Part shown: in pieces, positions 22,244 through 33,174 of the stretch
Layout: the number at the start of each line of letters is the position of its first letter
Numbering within the stretch: the stretch's first letter is position 1
Assembly (NCBI GenBank): GCA_023101885.1
Contig: JALPQD010000207.1
Span: 1,927,844-1,991,843 of the forward strand
Direction of reading: 5' to 3'
Source of the DNA: Typhlomys cinereus
Taxonomy: Eukaryota > Chordata > Mammalia > Rodentia > Platacanthomyidae
Length of the DNA stretch: 64,000 nucleotides
Position numbers and translations under genes: made by a program
The notes under the pieces: generated by a model
Database searches by the model: none
What the model saw: the letters and a program-made list of their open reading frames with translations, nothing else
Told to the model about the DNA's origin: nothing

Positions 22244-24944
22244 GCGTAGAGGCAGCTTTCCATGAAGCTGATCTAGTGAGCCAGGACTTAGGTTGCTCGC
22301 GTTTTGTATAAATCTGGGAAAAATAAGTGGACTCACAGCTAGGAGCAGGAGGCTAGAAAATCGTAACAGAGAAGCCGTGGAGACTGAGCTAGCTCAGAAA
22401 ATTACCCAGGGCACTTCCTGAGGCCTGGCCCTGCTCTTCTGTGTGGACATCCGGGAGCCCACGCTTGTTTCCAGAATTCCAGGCACCGAAGAATGCCCAG
22501 CTCCTTGTAGTCCCATGGGAATTGTTGGGGTATCTTTCAAGAATGTTCCTTTGATGCATGTCACAGAAATTTCTGACTCTTACGAACTCTCGAGGTGATA
22601 TGCTGGATCAGACCCTAACTGAGTACACGTTCAGTAAGTCCAAGCCCATAGAGCTGACTTGAAGAGCGCTCAGGCTCCATGCTTAGCAGGCTACTCGTCC
22701 AGGGGCCTCAGGATACATTAGCGACATTGTGCTTTTTATGTCGAATCCATTTTGAGAGCTTTGCCTCTTACCGAGGCTTCTGGTAAACGGTAAGAGTAAA
22801 ATTCAAAGATTGTAGAAAAGAACTGTTCTTATCACAGAAGAACAGACTTACTGGACTTGATGATCCAATCGCATGTGACTGGACAGGGGAGTTCAGCAGA
22901 ATCTGCTGGATGCTAATGGTTCCTCTTATTCCCTAAACAGTGGGGCAATTCAAGACGTTTTCACTCGGGTCTGTGTCTGTGGTTCTTCATCTGGATTAAT
23001 GTTAGAATTTAATGTTTAGTTCAGTTGTGAAGCTTCAATGTGGCGGTCAGCATGTGCGCTGTTTTGGTTTGGCATCACTGTTTTGTGAGTTGCTAGGGAA
23101 TGTTCTCCAAGTTCTTCCCCATTTGCTGGTTTACTTAACTCTTTGGGTCCATTAGTAGGAAACAATCTGACTTTAGGGTGTGCAAGGAATTTAAATATAA
23201 GAGCATTGATTTCGAAGATATAGGGCTGCCCCTACATGGGCTATAAAATATAAAAGCTCTGGAATGCAAATCTATCTGGATAGACAGAAACCCTTGCACT
23301 GAAATTACAGAATCTTAATCTTAAATTGTAATTATAGAAACAGTGCATTATATTATCACTTGTATATACTTAGACTGCATTAGGAAATGTTCTGAGGGTA
23401 ACTTTAGCTCTTTTCCACTATTAAATTTTACTGTGATCATAATTAGATACTTGTATTTGTCAGCCTTGAAAATCTAGGAATAGCCTAACCTTGTGTATAG
23501 ACAGCTTCACACAGTTAATCCAGGTCATGTGGCTTGCCAGGAAGTTGCTGGGAGTTTGTAAAACTTAATCTGTCTGTATCCAGTGGTCACGCCTCCCTAA
23601 ATGTTTGCTGTATTCTGTTGCTTGATGATACTTCCCTGTGCCGTTGGAAAAGTACTTTGGCAAACTTTTGAAGCAGACTTTGTAAAAGAAATCTAGCAGA
23701 ATCTTGGCCCCTAGCATGCAAAGCTTAATGCATTTTGCAGTTAGTTAAGCGATAAATTTTTGGCCGCAATGCGTTACTTTGACTAGTGAGGTCATTCTTT
23801 TCCCCGTCAGGATTTCTTGGTACTCGTCTTTTTTTTTTTTTTTCATGTTCTTCTCCAGCATTGTTGAGAATGTGAGGCTTCTCATATAACTCGTACACAC
23901 TCATTATAAAAGTGCCCTTAAGGCGTACGTCATCAAAGACAGACTAGATGAAACGCAGTGGGCCACACAAGTGAAAAGATTGGAAATAGGAGGGAGTCTG
24001 GCAGGCGAGATGGATGCAGCTCATAGATGAAGGGGAACAGGAGGGGTAATGGGACCGATTGGTGAAAATATCACAGGTTCACTATATTTGTGTATGCAGT
24101 ATTAAAAACAGAGCTAATGCCAGTGTTGTGCCCCTAATTTTGTCGATAGAAATGAAAAGCAATATTTCTCTACTCTTGAAAAAAAGCAGCGTTAGATGTT
24201 TTGAAAGATTATTAGCTTTTCTCGAGTGATCGGAATCTGCTGACTGGGATTACTTTTTAAAGCATCATGTCGTTTCCGGAGTCTTCCCTTTCCTGCTTGT
24301 TCTGTGGAGGTCAAACCTGGGCGGAGGTGGTCCGGGCTTCAGGAGTGAATGAGTAATGGGCAGTAGATGACTGATTCAGGGACCCCCTGTGTGCAACACG
24401 GACTCACACATCCTTCGGGAATTCTCTCCCCCTGAGCCCTCCACGTTGGTCCAAAGCTTGGTGTTTTGATGAGAAAGTTCAAAAGCAGTCTCCCTAATTC
24501 AGCTCCTCCTAATAATCCATTCTCATTGGCTGCCTTGTGGGAATCTTTGTTCCTATTGGTGTAGCACCATTGACTTTAAAGTGTGTACTCTTGTTCTGGA
24601 GGAGGCGTAACAGATGTGTTCATGACAAATCGGAGACATGAATCATCTTTTCTCCCGATTCCCGCTTCCGATCATGTCTCGTAATAACCCCCTTGGCCGT
24701 CTTTTGTCGTCTCCTGGATGTCCTTAGAACTCCCGGTTTGAACATCTGGGCTTCTAATCTGCGCAGCTAGGAGGCGGGTCACGTATGCAGTGCTTTGCGT
24801 GGGTCAGTGGGAACAAATGAATGGCCACACTGACTCCCCTTGAATCATGCAGTGCTTTTCTGGGCATCGAGTCAAAAACGAAGTCGTATCTACCAGCCCA
24901 TGGTCAAGCGCAGGACTTCTCTAAGTGTCTGTTTGGCTTCTGTG

Positions 24945-25085
24945 TTTTGCTTTGTTTTTGAGACAGCGTCTCATGTGTCCCCACACTGAGCTTAAACTTG
25001 CTGTGTAGCTGGGGAAGACCTTGGACTTGTGATCCTCCTGAATGCCGGGGTTATAGGCAGGCGCCTCCATATTCAGTTCTCGGGG
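24945..25085 (-). repeat. B1-like SINE
   Basis: TTTGTTTTTGAGACAGCGTC, TTAAACTTGCTGTGTAGCTG, GTGATCCTCCTGAATGCC and ATAGGCAGGCGCCTCC form a reversed B1 in order. Confidence 0.8.
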
Positions 25086-26489
25086 TATTGAGTCTCATCC
25101 CAGGACTTCATGTGAACTACATCCAAGCCCTTGGCATCTTGTGGGCAGAACCCTTTTCTTTCTAGGTAAACTGACTATGCCTCTATTTTTCAAGTTTTCC
25201 TGGGTTGTACAGTTGGTTAAAGTGTGCAGGGAAGGCTGGGCACCCTACCATGCTAGCTGCCGGTCAGACGGGCTGCGGAGCGTCTCAAAGAAAGAAAACC
25301 AGTGAACAAACACTGTGCTCCTATGTGTGGTAAATAGCCTTTTGCTTTTTTCGTGGTACAAAACACCAGTAGCAATAAGCTGAATAGGAAAAAAATGCTG
25401 ACCGACATTCATTTGGGATGGGTTCTTTTTTCTCAATGGACTTACTTTTTTGAAGTATGCTCCTCCTATTACATTTTAAAGCCAGGCAAAGTTTGTATTG
25501 TATAATGTCTTTCTCCTTAGCCCTAGGGCGCATCTGTCCTTGGTATTTTCAGGACGGTTTTTTCAGTGGCCCTGTCATCAGGCTGTGTTAGCCTCCCGTC
25601 ACTCTGCCCATCTTTCCCCCATCATGGTTGGTCTTTCCTGTGCCCCCTGCTCTGCCTAGTCCCACCCATTCATTCTCCTTAGACCCACAGCCCCGCTCTT
25701 CCCATGCAAACAGCTGATCTTCTCATTCAGGGGTCCCAGTAATGTTAGACTGTCCTAATCCCTCTTGCTTTTCCTAAGTGTTTCTTCCATTTAAGTGATT
25801 GCAAATAATATGGCCTGGTCCTCTTTGCTGATCATTACCCAGCTTTCTTGGCTTCATGGTTTTCAAAGTGGCTTGCCTCTGAGCTATTTTAATGGTGGTG
25901 GTGTAGTCTGGGACATTTATATCTTCATATAAAGATCGTTAATGGTGAAAGCCTGATAGTACATGGAAGTACCATAAAGCTATTTTAACAAATGAAAGGG
26001 TGATTATTAATGGTGCACAAAAGCAGAAAAATTAGAAGGACAATGGTTTTGAGCAAAGTAAATGTAGGCATCTTTATTATAAATGCTCAATTACGCACAT
26101 ATGGGTACTCTGGAGGAAACTAATTTGCGCCTGTGAAATTGGCTCATCTGAGACATTTTTGGTCATGTAAGGAGAAGAGCGAACAGTCATTTCTTTGTTA
26201 TAAAAGAAAGGGCTTCCTGTGTAGCTGAAACCTGAACCCACTGGATATTATATTTTAGAAAAAGGAAGACTTTTTTCCTGTAATCTTTCATTTACAAATA
26301 AATTGAGCAAATAAATTGGCAAGGAAAAATATTTTTCCCAAATCTAGATTATAGATGAAATGTTTAGTTTTAACAAGAAATGGAGGTTCATCAGAAATCT
26401 TTATATTTATTAAGCATTTCCTATTTCAGGAGTATGTGGATGTAAGGTTTGCATTTTCTGAATTAGTATTTCAAGTTCTTTTTTTTATA

Positions 26490-26828
26490 GGTCTACAGTG
26501 TATAATTGTATACATTTATAGGATGCTATGATTTATGAATATGGTATAGAATGAGGTCAGTCTAGCTGTGTCTATTACTCAGATATTTAACATGTAAAAC
26601 TGTGCTGTGGACATCCGAATTTGCTCTTAACTATTTTGGAACAATTACCTATGTTCATCATGTCACGCATTACAAATGTGCGTGCACGCGCATGGTGTGT
26701 ATACGTATGTGCATGTGTGTGTTGAGTATTCATGTGTGTCTATATTCACACTGAGATTTTGTACCCTGTAGCATCTTTTCATTGCTCCACCAGCTGCTGT
26801 ATCTATAGTTTCATCCTATTCTTTTAAA
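26490..26828 (-). repeat. LINE-1 (L1M-type) 3' end, first part
   Basis: The sequence matches in reverse the 3' end of old mammalian LINE-1: GTGTATAATTGTATACATTT, AACAATTACCTATGTTCATC, then a decayed stretch. It is interrupted by the SINE at 26829 and resumes at 27091. Confidence 0.55.
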
Positions 26829-27090
26829 AAAATTATTTTTGCGTGCAAGTGTGTTTGTGTATCAGAGGATACTGTGTGCCCCTGTGGATGACCAAGGGTG
26901 ACTTCAGGAGTCATCCTAGATTGCTTCTACCTCTTTTTTTGCTCTGGGGTTTCCCAGGCTTCACCTATAAGGGCCGGAAGTACAGCCTGCCACTATTTCC
27001 TCTTGATGTTTTTACATGGGACCTGGGATCTGAACTCAGGACCTTCTGCTTGTAAGGCAGAGTCTTAACTCCTGAGCCTTCTCTTCCACA
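26829..27090 (-). repeat. B2-like SINE inserted in a LINE-1
   Basis: A reversed copy with a short decayed GT tail, ATCAGAGGATACTGTGTGCC, ACCAAGGGTGACTTCAGGAG, and the head TTAACTCCTGAGCCTTCTC. Its target-site duplication is not readable. Confidence 0.85.
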
Positions 27091-27600
27091 TTCGTGCTAA
27101 GTTTTTATGAGCTCAGTTGTTTTTAGAATATTCACATATGGTTTTTGGCTTTCTGTGTCTGGCTTATATCTATCAGTCAGCGTAATGTTCTCCAGTTCCA
27201 CTCATGTTATGGCAAATAAGAGAATTCCCCCCCCCCAAGGCTGAATAGTATTTGTGTGAGCGTGAGTGTGTCTATATTCAGACATAGAAGCATGTTTTCC
27301 TTGTCTGTGGGCTTAGTCCCTGACTCGAGTATGTGACTCCCACTGTCGTGATCAGGGGGGTGCAGACATCTCCTTGATACACTGATGTGAAGTCTTTCTG
27401 GTAATGTCCCCAAGTAGGATCGCTGAACCCTATAGTTATTTTTAGTATTTCTGGGGGTGGCGACATGATTGACTCTTGTACTTAAGAACTGCCAGCTCTG
27501 ACTATTCTGTGAATGGTTCTTAGACTTCCCCTTTGCCTGCAACCTCCTTGTGTTAGGAAACACATCTGTTATGTATGTGTCCGGTTCCTTTCTCTCTCAC
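27091..27600 (-). repeat. LINE-1 (L1M-type) 3' untranslated region, second part
   Basis: TTTCTGTGTCTGGCTTATAT, TAATGTTCTCCAGTTCCAC, AGGCTGAATAGTATTTGTGT, TGCAGACATCTCCTTGATAC and AGTAGGATCGCTGAACCCTA follow the well-known order of a reversed L1 3' end. No coding potential remains. Confidence 0.8.
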
Positions 27601-27609
27601 TTCTTCTAG

Positions 27610-28060
27610 CAAAGCTGTCATCGACATCAACCTTAAGAGTTTTGTGGCGTAGTCTGCTCCGTTTGTACATGTGGCCTCCTGTGGCATAGTTGGCGTAGTT
27701 GAACTTCTTACTTTGCGGTAGATTATTTTACCACTTCCTTGGATTGGGGTTGATTTCTGTGGCTCGTTTTGGGCACTGGAATGTGGTAGACGTCACCACG
27801 TGGACGGCAAGGGCTGGGCTTCGAGAGCTTCAGATGCTTTAGTGAGACACGGGTCGGGAGAGGAATAGAGCGCTCGGCCCACAGGCGGCTTTCACTGCCC
27901 GGCATAAGAGTGAGGCAGACGGATTCCACAATGGTTACACTCCAGCTGGACGCAGGTACATAAATGAGAAAAAAAGAATTGGTTGAGGAGATGGTTATAT
28001 AAAGCCTTTGCCTCCCAAGCAAAAGGACTTGAATACAGATCCCTAGATAAAATGGTCAGC
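27610..28060. other. Intronic DNA, nothing recognised
   Basis: No repeat or domain is recognised. A weak CpG-containing stretch is at 27780-27910. Confidence 0.4.
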
Positions 28061-28062
28061 CA

Positions 28063-28094
28063 GGGGCTGGAGAGATGGCTCAAGAGTTAAGACT
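28063..28094 (+). repeat. B2-like SINE head, split by a nested SINE
   Basis: GGGGCTGGAGAGATGGCTCA and AGAGTTAAGACT form the tRNA-like head with its A box. The element is cut at 28094 and continues at 28408. Confidence 0.9.
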
Positions 28095-28394
28095 CGGGGC
28101 TGGAGAGGGGGCTCAGGCGTTAAGCCTCCGCCTTGCAGGCGGAAGGTCCTGAGTTCGGATCCCAGATCCCACGTATAGACGCCAGGTGGAAGCGGGGGCG
28201 GCCTGCGCTTCTGGTCCTGGTAGGGCGGAGCCTGTGAATCCCGGGGCAGAAGGAGGTGGAGGCGTCCATGGTGGTTCGCGAATTCATCCGTGGTTCTACA
28301 CATACACAGACACACACACAGACACATATGCGCGCACATACACACGCACATGCACACAGTTGAATAAATAATTTTAAAAAATTAAAAAAAAAAA
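28095..28394 (+). repeat. Young full-length B2-like SINE nested in a sibling
   Basis: It starts (C)GGGGCTGGAGAGGGGGCTCA, has the B-box-like GAGTTCGGATCCC, a CA-rich tail, then TTGAATAAATAATTTT and poly(A). It is flanked by exact 13-bp duplications AAGAGTTAAGACT at 28082-28094 and 28395-28407, both derived from the host SINE. Confidence 0.95.
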
Positions 28395-28407
28395 AAGAGT
28401 TAAGACT

Positions 28408-28612
28408 GCCTCCCAAGCCAAAGGTCCTGAGTTCGAATCCCAGGCCATAGGCTGCACTTCGGATCCTGGTGGGCAGAGCCTTAGAAATGCCAGAGCAAAG
28501 CAAAAAGGAGGTAGAAACAATTCAGGATGATTCCTGAAGTCACTCTTGGTCCTCCACAGGGACACACACTGCCCTCTGATATACACACACACACACACTT
28601 ACACACTTTTTT
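28408..28612 (+). repeat. B2-like SINE body, remainder of the split host
   Basis: CCTCCCAAGCCAAAGGTCC and a perfect B box (GAGTTCGAATCCC) continue the host from 28094. The body is of the CAAAAAGGAGGTAGAAAC subfamily and ends in (CA)n. It lacks the CAATTGAATAAATAA end of the inserted copy. Confidence 0.9.
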
Positions 28613-28740
28613 TTTAATGGTTAGCCTGAAATTCTGGCTCTGGAAGTGGAGAACAAAGCAATATGAGGTAGAGGAATCCGGGATGATACCTGGTGTCACC
28701 CTTGGGCCTCTGCAGGTACACACATGCATACACACGAAAA
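28613..28740 (+). repeat. Partial B2-like SINE, 3' half
   Basis: GCTCTGGAAGTGGAGAACAA, CCGGGATGATACCTGGTGTC and ACCCTTGGGCCTCTGCAGG with a CA-rich end match the 3' half of the same family without the tRNA-like head. Confidence 0.65.
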
Positions 28741-28744
28741 CAAT

Positions 28745-29335
28745 TCGTGTTGTTTTTGAGCCGGGACGTTTGAAATGGTTGTTATCCTGAAAAAGCCAGC
28801 TGATGCGCGTAGTTCTCCTTGAGCTGATTAATGTGTACAATCAGTCGGAGTCCTCGGCCCTCTGTCAGCCTGGGAGAATTTCTCAGTGAAGGTTAATTGC
28901 TGTGTGAACCTTTTCCTGGGAGACCCCACACTGTCTTCTCACCCAGGTAGGAGCTCCCGACAGACCTAAGCGAAGACAATTCAGAGTATTCACACCACTT
29001 CCAGGAGCAGGGGCAGTTCAAAGGCAGCCACATCACCAGAAAGCCCCCCCCCAGCGTGGGTACACTGGCTAGGGGAGTCCCCAGGCTCTGGGCGACTCTG
29101 AGTCCTCCCAGGACTGCAGCTGCAGGGTCTTGGGCTATCTTGGGGCTGCCTTGCGCTGCTCAGTTGTCCCCCTCTATCTGCTTGACTGGCAGGGGAATTC
29201 TCTCCTCACCCCCAGCTGTTGTTTACTCCTTCCATATCCCCAGGGAGTCCTGCCCCCTAGTTTGTTATTCTGTACTTCTGAAGAATAAGGAGCTGTTTGG
29301 GGGGGCATCTAAGATGGCTCTCCAAAGGGAAAAAT
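28745..29335. other. Intronic DNA, nothing firmly recognised
   Basis: An open frame runs from 29056 to 29592 (+, 178 codons), but most of its second half is a 17-bp tandem repeat. Part of the region might be an old LTR; I cannot support that. Confidence 0.35.
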
Positions 29336-29338
29336 ACC

Positions 29339-29439
29339 ACACAACAGCTACGGCCACGCAACAGCCACGGCCACGCAACAGCCATCATCATCCAACGCTA
29401 CCGCCAGGCAACAGCCACCACCATACAACAGTCACTGCC
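29339..29439. repeat. 17-bp minisatellite, six units
   Basis: Units of the form ACGCAACAGCCACGGCC occur at 29339, 29356, 29373, 29390 (16 bp), 29406 and 29423, followed by a partial unit. Because 17 is not a multiple of three, the open frame that crosses it reads a different frame of each unit and is not evidence of a protein. Confidence 0.92.
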
Positions 29440-29629
29440 ACACAGTCATGGCTGCTGGTTGTTCCAGTTTCTATTTGTGCTACTGATGTGAATTCAAGAC
29501 CCCAACAGCTTAGGGGAACATGGGACTTACTCTTGCTTATGACTTTTGCTTGTATTTTATCATGGCAGCTGAGAGAACTGATCATGCCATAGCCACAGGA
29601 ACTGTTGGAGAGGAAAATATATGTATGTG

Positions 29630-29694
29630 TGAGTACACACCTACCCTCACACACCCCACACACACCCACACACTCACCCTCACACACACACACG

Positions 29695-29735
<41 letters not shown>
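29630..29735. repeat. CA-rich microsatellite
   Basis: Imperfect (CA)n with CCCACAC and CTCACAC interruptions, purest at 29696-29727. Confidence 0.95.
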
Positions 29736-30509
29736 CTTGCTGAAACTCCAGAGTGCTAAGGTACTGAAGCAGCCCTCTTCCTCTTACCCACCTGCTGGGG
29801 GACCCACCACCCACTGTGAACAGAGTCTTTGCACATCATTTAGATAATCTCCCCTGGGCTTACTTAGGGCTTGTTTTAATTTAAAGAATTCTTAGATGTG
29901 CCTCACGGATGAAGTTGGCACTTGGATCTGACATCTTGTTTGGCTATAATGGGCATTTTTCTCCCTTGCTCCCTCCTCGGCATGGCACCCTTGTTTTCCA
30001 TTACCCTTAAGTAAGCTGAGTTAAATAAGTTTTTGTCTTTGGTGCTAACTAGTATTTTCTTTCCTAATCATTAGCACTTTAACACACTGAAAATTTCCAA
30101 TTGTGAAACGAAGCACACGCAAAGAGAAGTCGCTGCAGTGTAAATGTATAGATTTCCACTGTTGTAATTGTCACCTAGATTAAGAAACTGAGATTCCCGG
30201 GATCCCAGAAGCCCGGTTCGCTTCTTGGAGAGGCCTCTTTCCCACCTGGTTGCCTCTGGACTTTTCTTTATAGATTCTTTATAGATTGTACCAGTTTCAT
30301 TGTGTTCACGGGGTTGTTTGGGGTATTTGCAGTCTGCGGTTATTGTTAGTAATTCTGTCAAGCACAGGTGTACATGTATTCTGGAAAAAAATTATCTGAG
30401 AGATTCTTAAAGGCATATATTTGGTGGAATTTCTGTATAGTAAAGTCACTAACTTTTTGTAAGTTTTAAAGAACAATACGGTGTTGGCAACTTGCCTGCG
30501 CGCTGCCGA

Positions 30510-30888
30510 TAAATTCACAAGCAAAAGCTTAGGGAACAAGGGGGTTTGTTCTTTCTTTTGATGCTCGCTTATGTTCTTACTCCAGCTGTCAGGAGAGTTC
30601 ACACCAACACCAGGAGCCAAGGGATGTGACCACACCATAGCTGGACGGATTGCTGAGAGAGGAGCAAACCTCACTTGCCAGACTGCGTATCTGTCCAAAC
30701 ATGCTGGAATAAGCCAGGCCATTGAACCTGTGCCCTCCATTTTATCTTCCCATCTAGGGAATGGTAGCACTAACTATGAGCTGGATTTTCCCATATTAGT
30801 CAGACACTCAGGCTTGCCTTAACTACTGATTTCTTTACAAATGTGCCCAGAGCTCAGTCTTCAACTGTCAAGTGACACCTGTATATTT
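30510..30888 (-). repeat. LTR-like rodent repeat, copy C
   Basis: Reverse copy of the family at 8849: AGGGAACAAGGGGGTTTG near one end, AAATGTGCCCAGAGCTCAG and TCAACTGTCAAGTGACACC at the other. It is more diverged than copies A and B. Confidence 0.6.
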
Positions 30889-30944
30889 AACTAGCATACT
30901 TGGTGATAATAATAACATGTGCTATATTAATTGTTAATTTTTTA

Positions 30945-31217
30945 AAAAATATGTAGTGTGTAAGTGTGTGTGTGTGTGTGTATCAGAGGGCAGTGTGTGT
31001 CCCTGTGGAGGGCCAAGGGTGACTTTGGGAATCCTGTCTCGCTTCTCCCTCCTTCCTTCACTCTATTAGCAGTTATACTGAGCACCTTTTTCTTTACTCT
31101 GGGATTTCTCAGGCTCTACCCACTAGGGCTGGATGTGCAGGGCCTCTGCTGTTTCCACGTGGCATTTTTATGTGGCACCTGGGATCTGAACTCAGGTCTC
31201 TTGGAAGGCAGAGTCTT
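30945..31217 (-). repeat. B2-like SINE, host of a nested copy
   Basis: (GT)n at 30963-30980, ATCAGAGGGCAGTGTGTGTC, the usual body and ATCTGAACTCAGGTCTCTTG, ending in AAGGCAGAGTCTT at 31205-31217. An insert near CTCCCTCCTTCCTTCACTC lengthens its middle. The head probably resumes at 31478. Confidence 0.8.
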
Positions 31218-31240
31218 TTTTTTTTTATTATTTATTCAAT

Positions 31241-31294
<54 letters not shown>

Positions 31295-31464
31295 ACCATG
31301 GACAAATTCAGGAACCACCATGGACACCTCCACCTCCTCCTTGTTTACTCTGCCCCAGGATTCACAGGCTCCGCCCTACCAGGACCGGAAATGCAGGCCA
31401 CCCCCGCTTCTGCCCGGTGTCTATACATGGGGTCTAGGATCTGAACTCAGGACCTTTTGCCTGC
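31218..31464 (-). repeat. Young B2-like SINE nested in a sibling
   Basis: A T-rich tail with ATTATTTATTCAATTG and (GT)n at 31245-31291, then the CAGGATTCACAGGCTCCGCC body. AAGGCAGAGTCTT occurs at 31205-31217 and 31465-31477, which fits a 13-bp target-site duplication and a 5'-truncated insert. As both SINEs carry a similar motif there, recombination is an alternative. Confidence 0.8.
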
Positions 31465-31504
31465 AAGGCAGAGTCTTAAATCGCTGAGCCACCTCTCCAG
31501 CCTG
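31465..31504 (-). repeat. B2-like SINE head, probably the rest of the host at 30945
   Basis: After the duplicated AAGGCAGAGTCTT comes AAATCGCTGAGCCACCTCTC, the reversed head with the A box. Confidence 0.7.
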
Positions 31505-31524
31505 GAGTAATTTTCATTAGGTTT

Positions 31525-31765
31525 TGGTTTTTCGTCGTCTTTTGGATATATGTGCGCGGGTGCCTGCATGTGAGCTGACATGTTTGCACGAGTGAGCATG
31601 TGTCTGGAGGCTGGAGGCTTGCTGGCTTTCTCTGGGGATTTGCGTCCTCCACTTTTTGTGGCTGGAATTATAGGTAGCTTGCCACGCCCACCCAGCTTTC
31701 TTTAATTTTTTTTTTTACATGGGATCCGGGGAATCCAAGCTCTCGTCCTTTTGCTTAGTTTTTTG
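31525..31765 (-). repeat. Old B2/B3-like SINE fragment
   Basis: GTCTGGAGGCTGGAGGCTTG, GTGGCTGGAATTATAGGTAG and CATGGGATCCGGGGAATCC are reversed blocks of an old rodent SINE. Confidence 0.5.
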
Positions 31766-32029
31766 AGGGCCTTCCACACTCACTTTCATGTTTGCTAGCC
31801 ATGTTCCCAGCAGCGTGAACAAGGCGCCCCCCCCCAACCTTCTCTGTTTTCTTGACTGAAGTGAGATGAAATCTCTAGGCAGGTTTCATTGTTTTGTCTG
31901 TTTGCAGCCCCATCTGAACTTGAGCACCTGCCCATAGTCAAGAGTGACCATGAACTTCCCATCTTCCTGCAAAGGTGTGTGCTGCCCACCACACCCAGCC
32001 TGTGCGGGCGCTGGGGAGGAACCCCAGGG

Positions 32030-33170
32030 CTGCATTAGGAGCCCACTTTGCCAGCATCTGAGGATGTCGAATATGTTTTCTGATATTTATTGACCATTTG
32101 TTTATCTTCTATGGAGAACTCTTTATTATGTTCACTAGTCCATTGATTGATTGGATGACTTTTTTTTCCGTTGTATACCTTTTGCAGTTCTTGTCATCCT
32201 GCATATTAATCTCCCATTCTGTACACCATCTCCTCAGTCTGGTTCCCTTTGTCATGCAGAAGAAACTTTCTAATTTCATGTCTCCCAGTTGCCACTGCTC
32301 GGGTTTCTTTCCTATGCTATCTGCATGTGTTTCAGAAACACTTACCTGTGCCCTTCAAGCACTGCAGCCAGGCTTTCCTTTTCCATGTTCGTTCGATCCA
32401 CTCTGAGTAGATTCTTGTTCATCCTGAGATGTGGAAGTGCAGTTTTCCCACCAATGCTCGCCGAAGAGGCCAGTGTTTTCCTAATACATATTTTTGACAC
32501 CTTTGTCACCAACCGGGTCTCTGGTTCTAGCCATGTGGGTGGGTTTATGTTGGGTCCTCTGCGTGTGGCTGCCCGTACGTCCATGACTCTGCAGTATAAT
32601 TCCACAGTCAAGTATTGGGATACAGCCAGCATTGTTTTCCCCTCTTTGCAGTCTTTGATGTTTCTACGTGAACTTGAGAAATGCTGTTTTGCTGGCTCTG
32701 GGAGGAACAGCCTTGGGATTTTGAAGGGTTCTGCGTCCAGTCTGAAGACGTCTGCTGGCGACACTACTGCACCATGTTCACATGGTGAACTCCACTCCCC
32801 ACTCCACCCGCATGGGTGTCTTTCTGGCTTCTACTGTTTTCTTTGGTGTCTTTCTTCAGTGTCTTAAAGTTTTCTTTGTAGAGATCTTTCACCTGCTTGG
32901 CCAGGTTTATTCCTAGGTAACTTTTTGAATCTGTTGTGGGTAGGATTTTATCCCCCCTGTTTTCTTTCAATATTGGTGTATATAGGAAGGGGGCTGGTTT
33001 TTGTATGTTGATTGGAATCCAGGTCTAAGACTCTTCTGGTGGTGTGTTTATGGACTTTTGTGTGTAGGATCATGAGTTTGCACATAGGAATGGTTTGACT
33101 TCTGCCCTTCCTATCTGTGTTCCTTTTATTCTTGTCTTTTGCCATAATACTCTAAGTCTCTGAGGTTTAG
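32030..33170 (-). repeat. Degenerate LINE-1, end of ORF2 and 3' region
   Basis: On the minus strand, 32764-32970 encodes KSYLGINLAKQVKDLYKENF-type residues, which match the C-terminal side of the reverse transcriptase region of L1 ORF2. Sequence to 32160 continues in the order of the downstream ORF2 and 3' region: AACATAAACCCACCCACATG, GACAAAGGTGTC, then AGAAAGTTTCTTCTGCATGAC and AACAAATGGTCAATAAATAT. Stops and frameshifts break the frame throughout, so it is inactive. Confidence 0.8.
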
Positions 33171-33174
33171 AGTT

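Larger units (their letters stand above)
20006..26485. other. Long repeat-poor intronic block
   Basis: Apart from (AAT)n at 22041-22076, (GA)n at 22194-22238, a weak MIR at 21760-21890 and a B1 at 24945-25085, I see no mobile elements in 6.5 kb. Open frames are short and unrelated to known proteins. Such repeat depletion is where conserved regulatory DNA is often found, but conservation cannot be judged from one sequence. Confidence 0.5.

Noticed and set aside
28408..28440. tRNA gene, suggested by a perfect B box
   Set aside because: The A and B boxes belong to a tRNA-derived SINE. There is no cloverleaf or mature tRNA sequence.
29056..29592. 178-codon open frame
   Set aside because: Its second half is a 17-bp minisatellite and the remainder has no known domain.
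32289..32867. 192-codon plus-strand open frame
   Set aside because: It reads the antisense of a degenerate LINE-1.
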